From positions 38,640,266-38,704,265 of the forward strand of contig NC_067487.1 in the NCBI RefSeq assembly GCF_947179515.1: DNA of 64,000 nucleotides. The letters are read 5' to 3'. Positions 57,130 to 64,000 of the stretch are shown here, piece by piece (within the stretch, counting starts at the first letter, position 1; each line of letters starts with the position of its first letter). Source of the stretch: Apodemus sylvaticus (taxonomy: Eukaryota; Chordata; Mammalia; Rodentia; Muridae). Below the pieces are notes generated by a model. The model worked only from the letters and a program-made list of their open reading frames with translations. It was not told the DNA's origin and did no database searches. The position numbers were made by a program, and so were the translations under genes.

Positions 57130-59260
57130 ACAGCACTGCAGACTCCTAACCCACCTAAACAAACAAGAGAAAGAACCCAAATTAATAGGCTCATAAGGAA
57201 ACAGGAAACATTACAAAAGAAATTCAGAATTTTTTAATGAATACTTAAAAACCTGTATTCTTTCAAGGTGAAAAATCTGAAAGAAATGGATGAATTTCTA
57301 GATTCAGCCAAGTCACCAAAATTAATCCAAGAAGAAATCAACAGCCAAAACAGACCCATAACAAATGAGAAGGTTGAAAGAGTAATATAAAATCTTCTAG
57401 GTAAGAAAAAAAAGTTCAGGGACAAGAAAAACCAAAAAGGTCAGCACCAAGTGGATTGACAGCAGAATTTTACTAGTTTCAGCCCTTCTTAAACTTAAAC
57501 AAACAAACAAACAAACAAAAAAAGAAACAGAAGAAGCACTTCAAAACTCTTTCTATGGAGACAATATCACTGCAATACCCAAATGAGGTAAAGACCCACA
57601 AAAGACAACTACAGACCAATATCCTTGTTGAATATAAATTTTAAAATGCTCAATAAAACACATGCAATCAGAATACAGACATCCATTAAAAAAACTTACA
57701 CCATAATTATATCGGCTTTATCCTTGAGATGTAGAGATGGTTCAGCACACACACGTCAATAAATGCAATAGACTTAAAATCACATAATGGACTTATGTCA
57801 GAAATCACATGATCATCTCAGTAGATTGAAAAAGCCCTTGAAACAAAACAAAACAACAACAACAAAAAAACACCCAACATATCTTCATGATAAAAGTCCC
57901 AGATAGAGTAGGACTAGGGGGCACAGACTTCAACACAATAAAAGCCCTGTCAAAGAAACTCAGAGCCAACAGCATCCGAAATAGAGACAAACTTGAAGCA
58001 ATTCCACTGAAATCAGGAATAAAATAAGAATATTGTCTTCATTCCTTTCCAATACTGCGCTGAAAGCATTAGCTAGAGCTGTAAGGCAAGAGAAGGAAAA
58101 TAAAGGGATTTAAAGAGGGGAAGAGCAAGGATTTTATTGAATATTTTTGCATCTATATTCATAAGAGATATAGCCAGAAGCTAGAAAGAGCCCAGGTGTC
58201 CCTCAGTGGAGGAATGGATACAAAAAATGTGGTATATTTACACAATGGAGTACTATTCAGCCATTAGAAACAATGAATTCATGAAATTCTTAGACAAATG
58301 GATGGAGCTGGAGAATGTCATACTAAGTGAGGTAACCCAGTCTCAAAAGATCAATCATAGTATGCACTCACTGATAAGTGGATACTAGCCTAGAAAATTG
58401 GAATACCCAAGACATAATCCACATATTAAATGATGTCCAAGAAGAATGGAAGAGTGGCCCCTGGTTCTGGAAAGACTCAGTGCAGCAGTGTAGGGGAATA
58501 CCAGAACAGGGAAGTGGGAAGGGGTGGATGTGGGAACAGGGGGAGGGAAGAGGGCTTATGTGACTTTCGGGGAGTGGGGAGCCAGAAAAGTGGAAATCAT
58601 TTAAAATGTAAATAAAAATATATCGAATAAATAAAAAAAACCCCACAAAACAAAAAACAAAACAAAAAAAAAAAGAGGGGAAGAAGAGGTCAAACTGTCC
58701 CTCTTTCTAGATAACATGATACTACACATTAAAGAGTCCTAAAATTCTACCAGGAGATATCTGGAAATGATAATGTCAGAACCAGGGAAGAATAAAGTGT
58801 CAGTTATCACAAATCAGGGGCTTTTCTACACCGCACCAACAAACCTATAGAGAAGGAGAGCATGAATACACTCTCATGATTCTCAATATCCTCAAAGAAA
58901 ATCAAGTTTCTAGGAATACACTTAAGCAAGGAAGTGAATTGCATCTTAAACTTCTGAAGGGAGATGGAGAAAGACATTTAAAAAATATCAGTGGCATCCC
59001 ATGCTCAATTCTGATGGAATTGTAAAAATGACGATTTTACTGAAAATTATTCATAGATAGATTCAGTGCAATTCCAGTTTAAAAACCCCATCTCATTCTT
59101 CACAGAAATCAGAAAAAATTACCCTGACATCCATCTGGAACCACAAAAGACCCCAGATATGACACACAATCCTGGGAGAAAAGGACATTTTAGATCTTAA
59201 GCTATATTGAGTTGTTAACAAAAAGGAGAGTAAAGTAACAACTAGGATGTCTGAAAAAGT
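57130..59260 (+). mobile_element. Old L1 ORF2 relic, split by a younger L1
   Basis: Strongly diverged sense ORF2: the FLDSAKSPKLIQEEINSQN-like region (57290-57350), a segment like the HYIGFI region (57700), the area before the RT active site (57930-58020), then after the insertion ctagataacatgata (58708, a decayed FADDM) and onward to about 59180. Many stops. Confidence 0.75.
58125..58671 (+). mobile_element. L1 with short inverted 5' arm, nested in old L1
   Basis: Bounded by an exact 13-bp duplication aaagaggggaaga (58112-58124, 58672-58684). The first about 45 bp (58125-58170) are minus-strand ORF2 reverse-transcriptase sequence; the rest is plus-strand ORF2 end, short 3' UTR and A/C-rich tail. 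The two arms come from sites about 1.9 kb apart in L1. Confidence 0.92.
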
Positions 59261-59414
59261 TCCAAGGAACTGAACTATTAACTATTTACCTAAAAACACT
59301 TATAACATGTATATATCTATTAATATGCATTATAAATAATATAATTTAAATGACAAATTTCCATCTGGGTGACAGCATTTCTTACCAAGAGTCAAAGACT
59401 CTCTAACACTAGAG

Positions 59415-61086
59415 AACTTCTACAGCTGATAAACAACTTCAGCAAAGTGGCAGGTTATAAAATCAACTCAAGCAAATCAGTGGCCTTCCTATACTCAAAG
59501 GATAAGCAGGCTGAGAAAGAAATTAGGGAAATGACCCCCTTCACAATAGCCACAAACAGTATAAAGTATCTTGGGGTGACTCTTACCAAACATGTGAAAG
59601 ATCTGTATGACAAGAACTTCAAGACTCTGAAGAAGGAAATGGAAGAAGACCTCAAAAAATGGGAAAACCTCCCATGCTCATGGATCGGTAGAATCAATAT
59701 AGTTAAAATGGCCATTTTGCCAAAAGCAATATACAGATTCAATGCAATACCCATCAAAATCCCAACTCAATTCTTCACAGAGTTAGAAAGAGCAATTCTC
59801 AAATTCATCTGGAATAATAAAAAACCCAGGATAGCTAAAACTCTTCTCAGCAACAAAAGAAAGTCTGGGGGAATCAGTATCCCTGACCTCAAGCAATACT
59901 ACAGAGCAATAGTGTTAAAAACTACATGGTATTGGTACAGTGACAGGCAGGAGGATCAATGGAACAGGATTGAAGATCCAGAAATGAACCCACACACCTA
60001 CGGCCACTTGATCCTGGACAAAAAGGCTGAAAACATCCAATGGAAAAAAGATAGCCTTTTCAACAAATGGTGCTGGTTCAACTGGAGGTCAGCATGCAGA
60101 AGAATGCGAATTGATCCATCTTTGTCTCCTTGTACTAAGCTCAAATCCAAATGGATCAAGGACCTCCACATAAAGCCAGACACTCTGAAGCTAATAGAAA
60201 AGAAACTGGGGAAGACCCTTGAGGACATCGGTATAAGGAGAAAGTTTCTGAACAGAACACCAATTGCATATGCTCTAAGATCAAGAATTGACAAATGGGA
60301 CCTCATAAAATTACAAAGTTTCTGTAAGGCAAAGGACACCATCAAAAGGACAGATCGGCAACCAACAAATTGGGCAAAGATCTTCACCAATCCTACATCA
60401 GATAGAGGGCTAATATCCAATATATATATAAAGAACTCAAGAAGTTAGACTCCAGAAAACCGAACAACCCTATTAAAAAATGGGGTACAGAGTTAAACAA
60501 AGAATTCTCAACTGAAGAACTTCGGATGGCAGAGAAGCATCTTAAAAAATGCTCAACTTCATTAGTCATTAGGGAAATGCAAATCAAAACAACCCTGAGA
60601 TTTCACCTTACACCAGTCAGAATGGCTAAGATTAAAAATTCAGGAGACAACAGGTGTTGGAGAGGGTGTGGAAAAAGAGAACACTCCTCCACTGCTGGTG
60701 GGGTTGCAAATTGGTACAACCACTCTGGAAATCAGTGTGGCGGTTCCTCCAAAAACTGGGCACCTCACTTCCAGAAGATCCTGCTATACCACTCCTGGGC
60801 ATATACCCAGAGGATTCCCCACCACGTAATAAGGATACATGCTCTACTATGTTTATAGCAGCCCTATTTATAATTGCCAGATGCTGGAAAGAACCCAGGT
60901 ATCCCTCAACAGAAGAGTGGATGCAAAAAATGTATGTACACAATGGAGTACTATTCAGCCATTAGAAACAATGAATTAATGAAATTCTTAGGCAAATGGA
61001 TGGAGCTAGAGAACATCATACTAAGTGAGGTAACCCTGACTCAAAAGATGAATCATGGTATGCACTCACTAATAAGTGGATATTAA
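59415..61086 (+). pseudogene. L1 ORF2 C-terminal fragment
   Basis: Open from within the element to 60448 (359 codons counting upstream flank). It includes the thumb region and the KYLGVTLTK, WNNKKPRIAK and NPHTYGHLI peptides. A 2-bp TA insertion near 60430 shifts the frame. The Cys-rich motif is frame-broken near 60675. It ends with the SLISGY-type terminus at 61086. It is a useful comparison for the damage in the copy at 38204. Confidence 0.92.
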
Positions 61087-61336
61087 CCTAGAAAACTGGA
61101 ATACCCAAAACATAATCCACACATCAAATGAGGTACAAGAAGAAAGGAAGAGTGGCCCCCTGTTCTGGAAAGACTCAGTGAAGCAGTATTCGGCAAAACC
61201 AGAAAGGGGAAGTGGGAAGGGGTGGGTGGGAGGACAGGGGGAGAAAAGGGGGCTTACGGGACTTTCGGGGAGTGGGGGGCTAGAAAAGGGGAAATCATTT
61301 GAAATGTAAATAAAAAATATATCGAATAAAAAAAAA
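59415..61336 (+). mobile_element. 5'-truncated L1, closest relative of the full-length copy
   Basis: Starts just after the RT active site and runs to the A-tail. Target duplication aacactagag at 59405-59414 and 61341-61350. It carries the short 3' UTR (61087-61336). Confidence 0.95.
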
Positions 61337-61354
61337 GTAGAACACTAGAGGGCC

Positions 61355-62000
61355 TAGTTCTCCTGGTGACCTAAGTCGCCTGTGGCTCATACACACTCTC
61401 TGCCTCCTCCTCTCCCCGTGCATTGAAGGGAGGAGTTTGATGGAGACAGTCTATTTAGAGCTGAGTGTTCCAAGGTCTCTCTCTTTCTCTACAATGTCTG
61501 GCTGTGGGTCTCTGTATTTGTTTCTGTCTGGCATAGGAAGAAGTCTCTCTGATGCTGACTGAGCAAGGCACCGATTCATGAGTGTAGCAGAGCACCATTA
61601 GGAATCATTTTATTGCTATATTGCTTTTGTTTTGCTTTGTTTTGCTGATTTTTTTTTTATAACAGCAGTATTTGGTTTTACCCCAAGTTCCTAAACTACA
61701 TAGTCTCAGGTTCTTGGTCAGCTGAGCAGTCTTGGTTATGAGTTCCATTTTTTGGAGCATGCCTTCAGTCACATCAGATATTGGTTGGTTACTCCCATAA
61801 GTTCTATGTCACCACTGCTCTAACATATCTTTCAGGCAGAACACCAATGTAAATTAAAGCTAGGTTGGTGTTGACTTTCTCTTTTGGTATCCTGCAGAGT
61901 ACATATCTTCCCAAATCAAAGTGACTAGAACATAGGGTGTTCTATGTAGGCACAAGATCGATCTCTCCATGTTCAATGAATTGTCACTTTGTGGAGAGAA
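61355..62000 (-). mobile_element. Lx-family L1 3' UTR relic
   Basis: Antisense 3' UTR words shared with the relic at 17790: caatgtctggctgtgggtctctgtatttg, tggcataggaagaagtctctctgatg, tttggtatcctgcagagtac. No A-tail border identified. Confidence 0.6.
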
Positions 62001-62224
62001 ACATATTGTCTTGGCAATAGCTTGGGTCATTTGGGGATTTCCATGAGATCCCTTTGGTCAACAATTCAATCAGATGTAATGCAATCCCAATACTGGAAGC
62101 TTCCTTTGATAACAAGAGATGGTCACTTGGGATTCTGTTTCCTCCATTATTTTGATACTTCATTAGGATCACCTTTATATGTTTTAGGAAGATTTCACAG
62201 CACTAAATTTTCATGCCACCCCTC

Positions 62225-62860
62225 AAATACTCCTCAGTTCTATCTGTCTCTCACCACATTCCCTTCCTCTCCCACCTAATCCTCCCATTCCACTCCCCTC
62301 CACCCTAATGTGCTCATAAAATCTAGTTTATGTCCACCTTCCACAGAGAGCCATGTGACCCACTAGTCCAGTGGTTTTCAACCTTCCTGAGGCTGCCCCC
62401 TTTTAATACAGTTCCTCATATTGTGGTGACCCCCAACCATAAAAATATTTCTGATGCTAATTCATAACTATAATTTTGCTACTGTTATGAATCTTAATGT
62501 AAATAGTTTTGAGATAGAGGTGTGCCAAAAGGGTCTCCACCCACAGATTGAGAACTGCTGTCCTAGCCCATTCTCCTATTCCTAACCTTTCTTGATCTAT
62601 GGATTGTAGCTATTTACATAATGGCTAATATCTGCACATAAGTAAATATGTATGGTATTTACCTCTCTGGGTCCAGGTTACCTCATTCACAATGATTAAT
62701 TTTTTCTAGTTCCATCTATTTGCCTGGAATTCATGATGTCACTTTTTGTAACAGCTAAGTAATACAGCATTGTGTAATGCACCGCATTTTCTCTATTTTT
62801 CTGTTAAGGGGCATCTGGTTGTTCCCAGTTTCTGGCTATTGTAAACAGAGTAGCACGAAT
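62225..62860 (-). mobile_element. Old L1 3' end, split by URR1
   Basis: C-rich antisense 3' UTR (62245-62370) and, beyond the URR1 insertion, decayed ORF2 end sequence (ccaggttacctcattcac, tagttccatctatttgcctgg, tttctggctattgtaaacagag). Confidence 0.65.
62373..62563 (+). mobile_element. URR1-type hAT DNA transposon fossil
   Basis: CAGTGGTTTTCAACCTTCC at one end and ATTGAGAACTGCTG at the other form imperfect inverted termini. Between them are ttaatacagttcctcatattgtggtgacccccaacc and gctactgttatgaatcttaatgtaaat. No transposase. Flanking 8-mers (cactagtc / tcctagcc) match at 5 of 8 positions. Confidence 0.88.
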
Positions 62861-62934
62861 TCACAAGACTGAAGCACCAAGTGCAGGGTCTATGCAGGGC
62901 AGCATCGAGTCCTCTGCGTATATTTTACGGCTTT

Positions 62935-63255
62935 CAGTTTAGAGATTTATGGGACTCCCGAGTGTGTGAATGATGTGGTCTCCAATTCTTATGACTTCTC
63001 TTGAGCACTTTTCCTTCTGTCTGGTTGCCTTGTCCAGCTCCCATGTGATGGTTTTTGTTTTGTATTATCATACTCCATTTTATGTTCCATTGTTCTCTCT
63101 TAGGAGCATATTCTTTTTTTGATGTTCTCATTAGAAAGCAGCAAGGGAGTGGATCCAGATGGGAGGGAAGGTGGGGAGGGAAGAGTTATAGAGGGAAGGG
63201 AAACTAATCAGAATATATTACATGAGAAAAGAATCGATTTCCAATAAAGGGGGGG
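62935..63255 (+). mobile_element. Lx-type L1 3' UTR end
   Basis: Sense 3' UTR: gtctggttgccttgtccagctcc, then gtggatccagatgggagggaaggtgggg, then ctaatcagaatatattac, ending in CAATAAAGGGGGGG and an A-rich stretch. Confidence 0.65.
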
Positions 63256-63596
63256 AATAAATTTTAAAATTAACCATACGAAAGGATGTAAAAATATGCT
63301 CAAATATATGGGGAATTCTGCTGTGGGTGTCACTAAACATCTCACGCTGCATGCTTATAAATAAATTTTCTGGCAAGGGACCCCTATCTGCTGATGCAAG
63401 AGATATTCTCAGTAAAATCGTCATCAAAATATATCCAGTTTTATTTCTTCATAAACTGTGGCTACAAAACTCATAGATACTGTCTTTCAGAGTCCCAGGG
63501 CTTAGAGGAACTCTGCCCTCATCTGATCATCCCTTCACTTTTTGTAAAGGAGTAATGTTGGGCTCATCTTTCCTGGTCCAGAGTTGACAATTCTCC

Positions 63597-63635
<39 letters not shown>

Positions 63636-64000
63636 TTGCTTTACCCTGTGTTCTATGCTCTGCTTTCTTGTAGTTAGTCTCAAATGAACAAAGTAAAATA
63701 TTCCTTTTCTACCTCCTTTAAAAATGCTGCAAGAAAAGTCACTCAGTTTAAAAAAAAACCCTCATGTTCTCCTTAATATAATCCAGGAGGGCTTGGTCAT
63801 CTGCCTTAAGGTTAGGCATGCATTTCATTGCTACCTTGTGATCTAATTCAGAGCAGAAACAGCTGCTGCTGCATTTCAAATGGATTTACAAAATTAGCTG
63901 GTTGCAATGGACACTACCTGAAGTCAGTGGAATCATTAACAAGCAGTAACCAGTCTGCTTAGTCAAATCCATCTCAGTTCAATGTACAGGTATATACATT
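63256..64000. other. Unassigned stretch with (GT)n
   Basis: No gene recognised. A (GT)n microsatellite of about 16 units lies at 63598-63630. Confidence 0.5.

Overview
The window looks like rodent nuclear DNA, most probably rat (Rattus). It has B1 and B4/B3-type SINEs, rodent L1/Lx LINEs, URR1-type hAT fossils and rodent LTR repeats. The young L1 copies carry a short purine-rich 3' UTR and a CpG-rich 5' UTR without classical mouse A/F monomers. The call rests on recognising families by eye; no database was searched. I found no host protein-coding exon, rRNA or tRNA gene. It reads as intergenic or deep intronic DNA filled with retrotransposons.

Layout. 0-5 kb: L1 3' ends, two with 5' inversions, plus B4 relics. 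5-12.4 kb: mostly unassigned DNA with one LTR repeat, a B1 and old L1 tails. 12.4-15.0 kb: a complete but non-autonomous class II (ERVK/IAP-like) provirus with two LTRs, a tRNA-Phe-type primer binding site, a polypurine tract and an exact 6-bp target duplication. It has no gag or pol, and its leader holds a second R-U5-PBS-like module. 15.5-17.3 kb: two LTR repeats. 17.8-28.9 kb: Lx relics, B1s, microsatellites, one LTR with an exact 5-bp duplication, and long unassigned stretches.

28.9-42.3 kb is the core of the window: L1s inserted into L1s. An L1 with an inverted 5' end (28.9-31.2 kb) is split by a minus-strand L1 with an exact 15-bp TSD. Two more L1 pieces follow. A further L1 (35.1-36.5 kb) is split by a minus-strand L1 with an exact 17-bp TSD, and a near full-length L1 (36551-42266) is inserted into its 3' tail. 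That L1 keeps its 5' UTR promoter, a damaged ORF1, and an ORF2 whose endonuclease catalytic residues are all present but which stops at codon 414 and is frameshifted beyond.

42.3-57 kb: a URR1 element, an LTR repeat, old L1 tails, and a 2.2-kb antisense repeat (50.2-52.4 kb) rich in GGCCAGCTCT-like words. 57.1-61.3 kb: an old L1 ORF2 relic split by a 5'-inverted L1, then a younger L1 3' half (59415-61336) closely matching the full-length copy 19 kb upstream. 61.4-64 kb: Lx 3' UTR relics, one split by URR1.

Nothing here forms a working pathway. What the sequence records is retrotransposition: target-primed insertion, twin-priming inversions, nesting and LTR-element recombination. The most unusual object is the composite provirus at 12453-15029.
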